This document shows positions 26,772-35,349 of a DNA stretch of 64,000 nt, piece after piece (within the stretch, counting starts at the first letter, position 1; each line of letters starts with the position of its first letter). This DNA is from Streptomyces noursei ATCC 11455 (GTDB lineage: Bacteria; Actinomycetota; Actinomycetes; Streptomycetales; Streptomycetaceae): assembly GCF_001704275.1 (NCBI RefSeq), contig NZ_CP011533.1:8990001-9054000 (forward strand), in the 5' to 3' direction. The position numbers were made by a program, and so were the translations under genes. The notes below the pieces were generated by a model. That model searched no databases and was not told where the DNA came from. It worked only from the letters and a program-made list of their open reading frames with translations.

Positions 26772-27688
26772 CCAACCCCGCAACCCACCCCGACCAGCAG
26801 GTCTTCCACGAGCACCGCAACCTGCTGTTCTCCGTGGCCTACCGTCTCCTCGGCACCGCGGTCGATGCCGAGGACGCGGTCCAGGACGCCTGGATCAAGT
26901 GGTCTGCCGCGGACCGCTCGCAGGTGGCCGAGCCCAAGGCATACCTGACGCGGATCGTGTCGAACCTGGCGCTGGAACGACTGCGCTCCACCCGGCACAA
27001 GCGGGAGACCTATGTGGGGCCGTGGCTGCCGGAACCCATCCTCACCGGAGGGGACGCCTCCGAGGTCGTCATGGATGCCGAGTCGGTGTCGATGGCCATG
27101 CTGGTGGTGTTGGAGACGCTCAGCCCGCTCGAACGCGCGGTGTTCGTGTTGAAGGAGGTCTTCGACTTCAGTCACGCCGAGATCGCGGAAGCGGTGGAGC
27201 GTTCCGAGGCCGCGGTGCGACAGGCCGCACACCGTGCCCGCGAGCACGTGCGGGCCCGGCGACCGCGCTTCGCCGCGGACCGGTCGCGGCAGCGCGAGGC
27301 CACCGAGCGGTTCTTCGCCGCCGCGACCGGCGGCGACGTCAACGCCCTGTTGGAACTGCTGTCCCCGGACGTCACCCTGTGGACCGACGGCGGCGGCAAG
27401 GTCCGCCAGGCACTTCGCCCGGTGGTGGGCGCGGCCACGGTGGCCGCCTGGTTCGCGGCCATCGGCACCGTCACCTACCAGGGCATCGATCCCGCCGACA
27501 TGAAGGCCGAACTCGCCGAGATCAACGGAGGGTGGGGCATGGTGTTCAGTGCCCCGGACCGCGTGATCGCCACCGTCACCTTCGACTTCGACACCGACGG
27601 CCGCATCATCGCCCTCCACAACGTGGCCAACCCCGACAAACTCCAGGCCGTCGCCGACGGCACCCCCCACGACATGGGGACGCGATGA
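26768..27688 (+). CDS. sigJ: ECF41-family (SigJ-type) RNA polymerase sigma factor
   Basis: 306 residues, longer than standard ECF factors (about 180). Sigma region 2 (LFSVAYRLLGTAVDAEDAVQDAWIKW, read in parts) and region 4 (SPLERAVFVLKEVFDFSHAEIAEAVERSEAAVRQ) are followed by a SnoaL-like C-terminal domain (about 175-306). The ECF41 hallmarks WLPEP, DGGGK and NPDKL are all present. In this family the C-terminal domain takes the place of an anti-sigma factor and tunes activity. The signal is unknown; the coupled oxidoreductase suggests a redox or quinone cue. Confidence 0.88.
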   Translation: MTNPATHPDQQVFHEHRNLLFSVAYRLLGTAVDAEDAVQDAWIKWSAADRSQVAEPKAYLTRIVSNLALERLRSTRHKRETYVGPWLPEPILTGGDASEVVMDAESVSMAMLVVLETLSPLERAVFVLKEVFDFSHAEIAEAVERSEAAVRQAAHRAREHVRARRPRFAADRSRQREATERFFAAATGGDVNALLELLSPDVTLWTDGGGKVRQALRPVVGAATVAAWFAAIGTVTYQGIDPADMKAELAEINGGWGMVFSAPDRVIATVTFDFDTDGRIIALHNVANPDKLQAVADGTPHDMGTR

Positions 27689-27707
27689 GCGGCCGAACTC
27701 CGTGATC

Positions 27708-27751
27708 GTCCCGCCGGGCCACCGCCGGGCCCGGCGGTGGCCCGGCGGGAC
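27708..27751. terminator. 44-bp perfect palindrome, bidirectional terminator candidate
   Basis: Two exact 22-base arms (starting gtcccgccgggccaccgccg and ending cggtggcccggcgggac) meet without a spacer at 27729/27730. It sits between the convergent sigma factor and phosphotransferase-like genes. It would form a very stable hairpin in either transcript. There is no T-run, as is usual in high-GC actinomycetes. Confidence 0.75.
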
Positions 27752-27790
27752 GACCGAGGGCGCGGAACGCAGGCGACGGCGACCCGCCGA

Positions 27791-28321
27791 TCACTTGACG
27801 TGTGCGGCGATGCTCCGTGCGCACTCCATCGACTCGGCGTGCGCGGTGTCCACTTCCAGGTCGTACTCCACGCCCCGGTGGACCGCTTCCGCCTGGGACG
27901 CGGCCATCCCGATGATGCGGTCGCCTCGTGCCACCTCGCGGCCCGCGGCGACCGCACCGTCACACCGCACGCCGACCCACAACACCGGCAGTTCGCCCAG
28001 GGCTTTCCGCCAACGCTGCTGTGAGTCCGCTCCGCCCAGGAAGACCTCGTCGACGATGACCCGGGCGCCCGCTCGGGCCATCGCGGCCACCCCTTCGAGC
28101 CAGGCGGTTTCCAGCGTGCGGAACTCCGGTCCGACGACCACCTCTCCGTCCGACGCGAACCCGATACCGCCATCCGACGTCTGCATGGACGCAGGCATGG
28201 CCTCGACCAGTGTGTCCGTCCCGAGCGCCAGCCACGGATCCGGCAGGACCGCCTGCAGACACCGGACGATCCCGGACTTCCCGGAGCTGGAACCACCATT
28301 GAGAACGATCACCTGAGTCAT
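27791..28321 (-). CDS. Chloramphenicol 3-O-phosphotransferase-like protein
   Basis: 176 residues. The Walker A motif [20 protein letters not shown] is at the N-terminus, followed by [27 protein letters not shown] and the late [21 protein letters not shown] lid region, as in the chloramphenicol phosphotransferase of Streptomyces venezuelae. Members phosphorylate the primary hydroxyl of chloramphenicol or act on other small alcohols. ATG 28319-28321. It is a single gene convergent with the sigma-factor block. Confidence 0.8.
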   Translation of the reverse strand: MTQVIVLNGGSSSGKSGIVRCLQAVLPDPWLALGTDTLVEAMPASMQTSDGGIGFASDGEVVVGPEFRTLETAWLEGVAAMARAGARVIVDEVFLGGADSQQRWRKALGELPVLWVGVRCDGAVAAGREVARGDRIIGMAASQAEAVHRGVEYDLEVDTAHAESMECARSIAAHVK

Positions 28322-28463
28322 CACCGCGCCACAGTAGAGCCGCCGGGACAACACGTGAAACGGATTTCGCGCACCTCGGGCGACGGCCGGAACGCGGCGA
28401 GCGCGCCGGCGACTTGGGCGGCTCGGGCCAGGGCCTGCCCGACGGGGCAGGGTCGGACGGACC

Positions 28464-28856
28464 CTACGCCGTGTCCACACCGGGCGGGACGCGTGTGGCC
28501 TGGTGGTAGTACATCCGCCAGCCCGACCCGTCGTCCCTCTTGCGCCAGATCGAGCTACGCCTGGTCCTGACATCGCCGAGTACGGTCTCGAAGGTCAGAT
28601 GCACCAGTCCCGGGGCGAGCCGCACGCCCGAGATGTCCGAGGGCTCGTAGCGGGGAGCACCCGGTGAACGGCCCGGACGACTGGACAGCTCGGCGACCAT
28701 GGCCTCGTACGTCCACCGCCGCCCCGATCCGCCGACCTCCACGAACTCCGGGTCCAGGAGCCGTCGGACGCGCTCCCGCGAGGCGCGGACCGCTGGATCC
28801 ATGAGCTGCAACTCGCCCGCGATCGCCTGGTTCACGTCGTCTGTCGCACTGTCCAT
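28464..28856 (-). CDS. DUF4440/SnoaL-like (NTF2-fold) protein
   Basis: 130 residues. The cone-shaped alpha+beta NTF2 layout is visible: a long first helix ([29 protein letters not shown], quoted in parts), then [18 protein letters not shown], and strands ending [24 protein letters not shown]4440 proteins are mostly uncharacterised. I chose the ATG at 28854-28856 because GGAGG is eight bases upstream; the ATG six bases earlier lies too close to that site. Confidence 0.72.
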   Translation of the reverse strand: MDSATDDVNQAIAGELQLMDPAVRASRERVRRLLDPEFVEVGGSGRRWTYEAMVAELSSRPGRSPGAPRYEPSDISGVRLAPGLVHLTFETVLGDVRTRRSSIWRKRDDGSGWRMYYHQATRVPPGVDTA

Positions 28857-28968
28857 GGACATATCCTCCCCGGGCCCACCGGCTCCGGCGCAACCCCCTT
28901 CATCGGCCATCACGTCGGGTCCGGCGCGATCCACGGGATCGCCGTCCCCGCGACGAGGTCGCGCTCGT

Positions 28969-30042
28969 TCACGGGACCAGGACGACGACGCCCAGGCCGT
29001 GTGACCGGGATGCCGCGGTGAGTGCCGCGGTGGGGTCGTCGAGCCCGACGACCGTGATGTCGAGTGCCGAGAGGTCGAGTACGCCGCCGCGGACCATCGA
29101 CCACACGTCGAGGATGGTCGCGTCGCGGCATATCCACGATCCGCGCAGCGTCAACCGACGGTGCATGAAGTCGCCGTACGGGATCGGCAGGTCCTGGCGT
29201 ACTCCGCCGACGAGGACCCAGGAGCCGTCCGGGCGCAACGCGTCGTACCCGGCCATCGTCGGGCCCGGGCTCGGCACCGCGCCGAGCGTGTCGACGACCG
29301 CGTCGACCGGCCCGGCCGCCGCCGCGATCGCGCTCCCGTCGGTCGCGCGGTCGCCGCTGAGCGGCACGGTCAGCACGCGCGCGTCGAGGCCCGCGAGTGC
29401 GGCGAGCGAGTCGCGGTCGCGTCCGACCGCGACGACCGCCGCGGCGCCGCGGGCGAGCGCGACGAGCACGGCCGCCGCGCCGAGTTGACCGGTCGCGCCG
29501 ACCACGGCGACGACCTGCCCCGCGCGCACGGACGCCCGGTCGATCGCCTCGGCCGCGATGCCGAGCCAGGGCAGGTACGCGAGCCGCTCGGGCGCCGGGT
29601 AGGCGTCCGCGCCGGGCAGGGCGATCAGGGTCCGCTCCGGCTGTACCGCCCGTTCGGCGTACAGCCCGTCACGCCACACCTCGCGTATCCGCTCGATGGT
29701 CGGTGTGGCGCGGCCGGCACCGCCGATCCCGGTCCAGGCCAGCAACGCCTCTTCCGGTTGGGCGAGGCGCCCGGACCGGAACAGCCCGCTGGCGACGACG
29801 ACATCGCCCGGCCGTACTCCGAACACGTCGTCAGCGGTGGCCGTCACCCGACCGATCCCACAGGCCCCCAGTACGATCGGGGTCGGGAAGCCACCGCGTC
29901 CTCCGGCCACGAGGACGTCGGTGTAGGCAGGGATCTGTGCGGCGAGGACGTCGAGCGTCGCGCCGCCGCCGCGGAGCGGGGGGTCGGGCAACTCCACGAG
30001 GTGCAGGCCGCTTTGGGGTGTGGTCATCTGCCATGCCTTCAT
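28969..30042 (-). CDS. Zinc-independent MDR / quinone-oxidoreductase-like dehydrogenase
   Basis: 357 residues. MDR-type GroES-like N-terminal domain (MKAWQMTTPQSGLHLVELP ... VLGACGIGRV) and a Rossmann domain with VVAVVGATGQLGAAAVLVALARG, so it binds NADP(H). The Cys/His zinc ligands of alcohol dehydrogenases are missing, which points to the quinone-oxidoreductase branch. It is divergent from the XRE regulator gene, which starts 40 bases away, and the regulator probably controls it. Confidence 0.82.
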   Translation of the reverse strand: MKAWQMTTPQSGLHLVELPDPPLRGGGATLDVLAAQIPAYTDVLVAGGRGGFPTPIVLGACGIGRVTATADDVFGVRPGDVVVASGLFRSGRLAQPEEALLAWTGIGGAGRATPTIERIREVWRDGLYAERAVQPERTLIALPGADAYPAPERLAYLPWLGIAAEAIDRASVRAGQVVAVVGATGQLGAAAVLVALARGAAAVVAVGRDRDSLAALAGLDARVLTVPLSGDRATDGSAIAAAAGPVDAVVDTLGAVPSPGPTMAGYDALRPDGSWVLVGGVRQDLPIPYGDFMHRRLTLRGSWICRDATILDVWSMVRGGVLDLSALDITVVGLDDPTAALTAASRSHGLGVVVLVP

Positions 30043-30081
30043 GACCGGTAGTCCACACGAGGCGAGGGGCGGTATCCAGAC

Positions 30082-30942
30082 GTGCCTGATGGTGGAACCA
30101 GCAGTACCAGGAAGAGCGCCGGACGCCAGGACGCGGCGGCGGTCGCGCGGCGCGAGCTCGGAGCGTTCCTGCGGGCGCGGCGCGAGCGGATCGGCCCGGC
30201 CGACGTGGGGCTTCCGGAATCGGCCCGCCGCCGCACGCCCGGCCTGCGGCGGGAGGAGCTGGCGGTGCTGGCGGGGGTGAGCACGACCTGGTACGCGTAT
30301 GTGGAGCAGGGCCGGGACGTGCGCCCGTCCGATCAGGTCCTGGCGGCGATCGCGGACACCCTGCGGCTCGGCCCGGAGGAGCGGTCTCATCTCCGCGCGC
30401 TGGCCGACGGGGCCGCCGGCCAGCGGCGCTCCGTCAGCCGCGAGGGCCCCCGCCCGCCCGTGGTCGAGACCGTCGCTCCCGAGGTCGCCGCGGTCCCCGC
30501 GCTCGTCGCTCCCGCCCCGGCCTATGTCACCGGGGCCACCGCCGACGTGCTGGTCTGGAACGACGCCGCCGCGGAGTACTTCCCGGGACTGGTCCGACGA
30601 CGGGACGCCGACCCTCCCAACCTCGCACGCTGGGTGTTCCTCGAACCCGAGGCCAGGCACGTACTGGTCGACTGGGAGTCGGTGGCGCAGTCGGTACTGG
30701 CCAGGCTCCGGACGAACGCCGGGCGGCACCCGGGCGACGAGCGGTTCCGCCGGCTCGCCGCGGAGCTGCGCGCCGGCAGCGCCGAGGCGGACGCGTGGTG
30801 GCCCCGGTACGACATCGCCGGGCATCGCACCGGCAGCAAGCGCGTCCGGCACCCCTCCCGCGGGGAACTGACCCTCGGCCACGCGGCGTTCACCGTCGCC
30901 GACGCCCCGAATCAGGTTCTCGTCGTCTACTCCTCCCCGTAA
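30082..30942 (+). CDS. XRE-family regulator with MmyB-like ligand-binding domain
   Basis: 286 residues. The helix-turn-helix is in GLRREELAVLAGVSTTWYAY (about 54-73) followed by VEQGRDVRPSDQVLAAIADTLRL. Residues about 150-286 match the PAS-like MmyB ligand-binding domain (PAYVTGATADVLVWNDAA, NLARWVFLEPEARHVLVDW). Such regulators are typically encoded next to, and divergent from, a dehydrogenase, as here. Start GTG 30082. Confidence 0.87.
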   Translation: MPDGGTSSTRKSAGRQDAAAVARRELGAFLRARRERIGPADVGLPESARRRTPGLRREELAVLAGVSTTWYAYVEQGRDVRPSDQVLAAIADTLRLGPEERSHLRALADGAAGQRRSVSREGPRPPVVETVAPEVAAVPALVAPAPAYVTGATADVLVWNDAAAEYFPGLVRRRDADPPNLARWVFLEPEARHVLVDWESVAQSVLARLRTNAGRHPGDERFRRLAAELRAGSAEADAWWPRYDIAGHRTGSKRVRHPSRGELTLGHAAFTVADAPNQVLVVYSSP

Positions 30943-31181
30943 CGACAGCCGAGCCCCGGCTCCTCGATCCTCCGGCCCGCCGGTGGCGACGTCGCCCCGA
31001 CGCCTGATGCCGGACTCGGGCAGGACCGCAGTCCGGCATCGACCGCCAGTCGGTCCCGGCGACCGCGACGTTAGGATCACTTGCCGGCCGCTTCCACCAG
31101 ACAGCGCCGGACAGAGCCGAGACAACAGGCAAGACGAAGCCGGGCAGGGCCGGGGCCGGGCAGAACACGGGGGACACCATC

Positions 31182-31724
31182 GTGACGGAGACGGGAAAGA
31201 TCGAGCTGTCGTACACGCCGACGGTCGAGGACTTCAAGGAGGCTTTGGGGGCGCGGGCCAGAACGTCGAAATCCGCCCGCCGGACGCGCTGGCTGCTGGT
31301 CGTGACAGGTGTCTGCCTGACCGTCGCGACGGTGCTGGGGTTGGCGCAGAAGGGCAGACTGGATGTGCCGCTGATCATCGGGCTGGCGGTGTTCGTCGTG
31401 ATCATGCTGGGGCAGACTGGTCTGCAGGCCCGCAGCTTCCACCGGCTCGCGGCCGCCAAGGGCGAGCAGCGTATCGTCGTGGACGCGTCCGGTGTCACCG
31501 TCTCGACTGCCCAGGCAACCCATTCCCTCTCCTGGCCGGCGACGCCCCGCTACGTCGAAACCCCGGGGATTTTCCTCCTGTTGAGCGGGGACGAGAACGC
31601 TTCGACCATGACGCTGCTGCCCAAGCGTGGACTCGGCGCTGCGACTGATGTCGATCGGCTGCGCGCCGTCTTGGACCAGTACTCGGCCCGGGCCGGTGCG
31701 GAGCCGAACCGTCCTCGCCCTTGA
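31182..31724 (+). CDS. YcxB-like two-TM membrane protein
   Basis: 180 residues. A short N-terminal domain (IELSYTPTVEDFKEAL) leads into two hydrophobic segments (WLLVVTGVCLTVATVLGLA and PLIIGLAVFVVIMLG). The C-terminal domain has the YcxB-like strand pattern (QRIVVDASGVTVSTAQATH ... GIFLLLSGDENASTMTLLPKRGL). Function unknown. Start GTG 31182. The stop codon lies inside the first copy of a 14-base tandem repeat. Confidence 0.6.
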   Translation: MTETGKIELSYTPTVEDFKEALGARARTSKSARRTRWLLVVTGVCLTVATVLGLAQKGRLDVPLIIGLAVFVVIMLGQTGLQARSFHRLAAAKGEQRIVVDASGVTVSTAQATHSLSWPATPRYVETPGIFLLLSGDENASTMTLLPKRGLGAATDVDRLRAVLDQYSARAGAEPNRPRP

Positions 31725-31788
31725 GACCCAGCCCTTGAGACCCAGCGCTTGAGGCCCGGCGCTTGAGGCCCGGCCCTTGACGCCCCGG
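31719..31788. repeat. 14-bp tandem repeat, four to five copies
   Basis: Copies begin at 31719, 31733, 31747, 31761 and 31775. The first two are identical (ccttgagacccagc), the next two are identical to each other (gcttgaggcccggc), and the last is diverged. Each carries a TTGA. The first copy overlaps the stop of the YcxB-like gene. Confidence 0.85.
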
Positions 31789-31894
31789 CTCGGGGGCCGG
31801 CCTGGACCGTATCCGCCAGTCCGCCCCCTGACCTGCCACGTTACGGTGTAGGCGGAGCATTTCCCACCTGCTCGTCGCCTCCGGAGACCCTCTC

Positions 31895-32641
31895 ATGCCC
31901 GCACGAACCGTCCTGATCCTGCAACACGTCGAAGTCGAGAAGCCCGGCATGATCCTCGACGCCTTGGACGGCAGCGGCCTCGACATCCGCAACCTGATCG
32001 ACATTCCGGGCGCCTCGGCCAAGGACCTGCCTGCGGTGGCCGAGTTGGCGGGGCTCGTCGTGATGGGTGGCCCCATGAACGCCGACGACCTGGCCGGTCA
32101 CCCGGCCCTGAAGGTGGAGCGCGAGCTGTTGGCCGACGCGCTCCGGCACGGGGTTCCGACGCTGGGGATATGTCTGGGGGCCCAACTTCTCGCTCGTGCC
32201 CGGGGCCTGGCGGTGCGTCCCGGCAGCGAACTCGGTCGGAGCAGCGAGATCGGCTGGGCGCCGCTGCTCGACGTGGACCGCGACGACCCTGTTGTCGGCC
32301 CGCTGGCCGACGCCCCCGGGGTACTCCACTGGCACGGAGACCGCATCGTCCCCGATCCCGGAACCCGCGTCCTCGCCCGTACCGACTCCACCGAGTGCCA
32401 GGCGTTCCGAGCCGGTCCGGTCGCCTGGGGCCTGCAGTTCCACCCGGAGGTCACGCCGCGCCTCCTCGACGACTGGCTCGCCGAAGCCGCCTTCGCCACC
32501 GAAGCCGAGGATGCTCTCGGTGCCGATGCCATCGACAGGCTACGAGCCGACGCCCGCGCCGTCGCACCGGCTCTGCGCCCGCTGGCCGAGCGGAGCCTGG
32601 CCCATCTGCGGAGCCTCTTCGAGGCACACGCCGATCGTTAG
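31895..32641 (+). CDS. Class I glutamine amidotransferase (GATase1) protein
   Basis: 248 residues. The nucleophile elbow GICLGAQLLARARG carries the catalytic Cys, and WGLQFHPEVTPRLL carries the His-Glu pair, so a full triad is present. The family hydrolyses glutamine to feed ammonia to a partner, or acts as a stand-alone gamma-glutamyl hydrolase; no synthetase partner is adjacent. VVMGGPMNADD is the oxyanion-side loop. CCGGAGA precedes the ATG at 31895. Confidence 0.85.
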   Translation: MPARTVLILQHVEVEKPGMILDALDGSGLDIRNLIDIPGASAKDLPAVAELAGLVVMGGPMNADDLAGHPALKVERELLADALRHGVPTLGICLGAQLLARARGLAVRPGSELGRSSEIGWAPLLDVDRDDPVVGPLADAPGVLHWHGDRIVPDPGTRVLARTDSTECQAFRAGPVAWGLQFHPEVTPRLLDDWLAEAAFATEAEDALGADAIDRLRADARAVAPALRPLAERSLAHLRSLFEAHADR

Positions 32642-32933
32642 CGGCCGACTGCCCGCCAGCCGCCGGCCGATGAAGGCGGCTGTGCGAAGGCTGCACATGC
32701 TGCGATGAGGGAAACCCCGAGCCCGCCCTCGCCGTTCGGATCTGCACGTGGTGATGTGCTGTGCGGTGTGCACCATTACCTGTACGCGGTGCTGAGCTGC
32801 ACGGTCATAGGGGAATCGAACCCCCGCGTTGCTCTTCACGCGCCAGGAGTGGGTTGGAAACACCGCCAACCCTCGGTGTGTGCACGCCTCCGAAACGGCT
32901 ACCTGCTCCCCATCGTCTCGTCCGCCGGGACGG

Positions 32934-33404
32934 TCAGTCCAGCAGATCGGCTTCCCAGTTCGTGCGCTGGATCCGCACGTCGATTTCACGGATCTCGCGT
33001 GCGAGTTCATCCGCCTGACGGCGCAGTTCCGCGACCGGCAGCGCGGCGAGCATCATCAGCTCCGACCGGAGTTGCCGCCCGTAGCCCCGCTCGCCGGTGC
33101 CCGCTGCCGCATCCGCCGCCGCGGTGACCACCGCATGGCGCAGCCGCAGCACATCCCGGCGTGCGAGCGCGTCGGTGAGCGTGCCGTCCGGGCCCATCTC
33201 CACCGCGGCGTTGGTCCGGTTGATCCTTCGGATCAGCGTCTCCAGGGTGTCCAACACCTCACCGGCCTCGGCCAACAACTGGGCCGCATCCTCGGCGGGC
33301 GTCTCCCCTTCCTGGTACCGCGCGGTGCTGACGACGCGGGCCCGCAACTGCTCCACACGGCGCGTCGCTTCGGCGCGTTCTGCCAGTGCCTCAGCCAGCT
33401 TCAC
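32934..33404 (-). CDS. DIP1984-family protein
   Basis: 156 residues, almost all helical: an N-terminal KLAEALAERAEATRRVEQLRARVV segment (quoted in part), a GETPAEDAAQLL turn, INRTNAAVE, and a C-terminal AELRRQADELAREIREIDVRIQRTNWEADLLD (quoted in part). This matches the DIP1984 family, a small coiled-coil actinobacterial protein of unknown function. I chose GTG 33402-33404 because members begin at this KLAEAL segment; an ATG at 33435-33437 would add 11 residues. Confidence 0.75.
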   Translation of the reverse strand: MKLAEALAERAEATRRVEQLRARVVSTARYQEGETPAEDAAQLLAEAGEVLDTLETLIRRINRTNAAVEMGPDGTLTDALARRDVLRLRHAVVTAAADAAAGTGERGYGRQLRSELMMLAALPVAELRRQADELAREIREIDVRIQRTNWEADLLD

Positions 33405-33746
33405 TGTCGGTACATCCTGTCCTTCGTCAGTTCGCATGAGTATAGGGGCGGCCACAGGCTGGTACGCACCTGGATTTTTGCTCCGGGGCGGTCCGAACCA
33501 GGCACCGGAGCCTCGTGGCACGCGGAGCCGTGCCGGTGTCTGGCTGTGCGGAGGGAAGTGTCGTCCGAGCGGCGGGGCTCCGGCGATGCTCGGAGCTGCG
33601 GCGGAGCACTCACACGGCGCAATCGTGTCGCCCGGGAGAGCGCTGTTGTGGGCGCGTCGAGTTTTGCGGCAGTGGCGTGGGCAATGCCTTCGGGGCCGCG
33701 GACCGGTCCGCAGCGACCGTCCGTTGCGAACTGCCCCTGGAGTGCC
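33405..33746. other. 342-base interval without a convincing gene
   Basis: This contains the divergent upstream regions of the DIP1984 gene and the MFS transporter gene. TGGAG lies about six bases before the transporter ATG. Otherwise I see no coding frame, RNA gene or strong repeat. Confidence 0.5.
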
Positions 33747-35147
33747 ATGAGCACGGTTGTTGCCCGCAGCATGTCCGTGTCCGTTCCCTCAGCTCTTATC
33801 GGCCCCCTCCTCGTCTTCGTCCTGCTCGACGGGTTCATCCAGGGCAGCGTCGTCTCCCTGCTGCCCGTCATCCGCGACGCGTTGCACACCACCACCGGCC
33901 CGGCCATGTGGATCACCGCGGCACAGTTCCTGTCCGCCGCGGTGTGCGTACCGGCCTTCGGGCGCCTGGGCGATCTGTACGGCCACCGCCGCATGCTGCG
34001 GGTCGCGCTGGGGTCGATCACCCTCGGCTCCCTGCTGTGCGCCTTGGCGCCGACGCTTGCGCTCTTCCTCACCGGCCGAGTCCTGCTCGGTCCGCTCAGT
34101 GCCCTGCTTCCCTTGTCCGTGGGACTGGTGCGGGACCGACTGGACACCGCGGGCAGCCGCCGTGCGATCAGTCTGCTCGCCGCGGCGCTCATCCTCGGGG
34201 CGACGGCCGGTACGGCAACGGCAGGGCCCCTGGCATCCGTTGCCGGTGGTGGTCGCACGGTGCTGTGGAACCTGGTGGTGCTGGCCGGCGCGGGTTTCGT
34301 GCTCGCCCTGACCCCTCGCATCGCGGAGACCGGACGGCTGGCGAGCGGCAGGATGGACTGGAAGGGGGCCGTTCTGCTGGGCCTCGGCCTCACGCTGCTG
34401 CTCGGCTCCATCGCCCAAGGCACCACGAGAGGTTGGGGCTCCCCGCCGGTCGTAGGGGGCCTGCTTCTCGCGCCGATGGCCCTGGGGCTGTGGGTGCGTT
34501 CCTCGCTGCGGAGCAGCGAACCCCTGGTCGACGTGCGGGCGATGGCGAGCCGCGCCATCGCACCGGCCTTCGCCTGTGGTTTCACCGCGGGCGTCGTCAT
34601 CCTCGGCGGGCAAGGCATCACCGTCGCCTTCCTCGACGCCGCCCCCGAGAAGGCCGGTTACGGCTTCGGCCTGCCGCACTGGCAGATCGGCCTGTGGATC
34701 GCGGTCCCGGCCCTGATCAGCTTCTTGACCGCCGGCGCGTCGGCTACCATCGGCCACCGACTGGGCTACCGCACCATGCTCGCCCTCGCCTTCCTCCTCG
34801 TCGGCGCCGGATTCGGGGTGCAGATCGTGGGGCACGCCGTCATGGCGACGTGGTACGGCGGCCACCTGCTCTCGGGCGTGGGCGTCGGTCTTGCGGTCAG
34901 TGGCCTGCCCACGGTGATCACCGAGGGCAGCCCACAGGACAGGGCGGCGGCGTCGACCGCCGTCTACTACAACCTCAAGACTGCCGGTGGCAGCATCGCC
35001 GGAGCCGCGGCGGCCGCGGTGTTCAGCGGCCTGTTGATCCAGTCCACGCATCAACCGTCGCTGACGGCCTACCTGTTGCTGTGGAGCGTGTGCGGCGTCC
35101 TCGCGTTGGCGTCGGCGGCCCTGATCCGCCTCACACCGCGCACATGA
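33747..35147 (+). CDS. MFS transporter (DHA2/EmrB-like)
   Basis: 466 residues and about 14 hydrophobic segments, which fits the 14-TM DHA2 drug-proton antiporter group. The MFS loop motif is FGRLGDLYGHRRMLRVAL after TM2. A second-half loop (TIGHRLGYRTMLALAF) and the late glycine-rich segments (GVGVGLAVSGLPTVITEG) fit the same family. It probably exports a small hydrophobic or cationic compound; substrate unknown. ATG 33747; a second ATG at 33771 is possible. Confidence 0.85.
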   Translation: MSTVVARSMSVSVPSALIGPLLVFVLLDGFIQGSVVSLLPVIRDALHTTTGPAMWITAAQFLSAAVCVPAFGRLGDLYGHRRMLRVALGSITLGSLLCALAPTLALFLTGRVLLGPLSALLPLSVGLVRDRLDTAGSRRAISLLAAALILGATAGTATAGPLASVAGGGRTVLWNLVVLAGAGFVLALTPRIAETGRLASGRMDWKGAVLLGLGLTLLLGSIAQGTTRGWGSPPVVGGLLLAPMALGLWVRSSLRSSEPLVDVRAMASRAIAPAFACGFTAGVVILGGQGITVAFLDAAPEKAGYGFGLPHWQIGLWIAVPALISFLTAGASATIGHRLGYRTMLALAFLLVGAGFGVQIVGHAVMATWYGGHLLSGVGVGLAVSGLPTVITEGSPQDRAAASTAVYYNLKTAGGSIAGAAAAAVFSGLLIQSTHQPSLTAYLLLWSVCGVLALASAALIRLTPRT

Positions 35148-35335
35148 CGGGGCCTCGGCGTCCCCTCGGCGGTCGGCCGCTGGTGGTGCCGGGCGACCGC
35201 TGCCAGGCACCGAGCTGTCGGTCATACTTCGCATATCGTTCGCTCTTCGAGGTGTGAGATGCGAAATCGACGATGAATGCCGCGATTCCTGCCCGATTCC
35301 GGGCAGGATTCTGGACGTTCCGTCGTTTGTCGACC

Positions 35336-35341
35336 TAGGGT
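35336..35341 (+). promoter_or_regulatory. Candidate -10 box (TAGGGT) ahead of the LysE gene
   Basis: TAGGGT ends eight bases before the ATG at 35350, and no Shine-Dalgarno lies between. TGGACG at 35312-35317 is a possible -35 with an 18-base spacer. A leaderless transcript is likely. A hairpin (cctgcccg / cgggcagg, 35288-35307) lies just upstream. Confidence 0.45.
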
Positions 35342-35349
35342 GATCGCTC

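Noticed and set aside
32802..32880. A tRNA T-arm-like sequence on the minus strand (GGGGG, loop TTCGATT, CCCCT at 32809-32825)
   Set aside because: The 3' acceptor strand has no matching 5' strand at the right distance, and no D arm or anticodon arm could be folded. It is at most a tRNA fragment. A tRNAscan/Infernal run would settle it.
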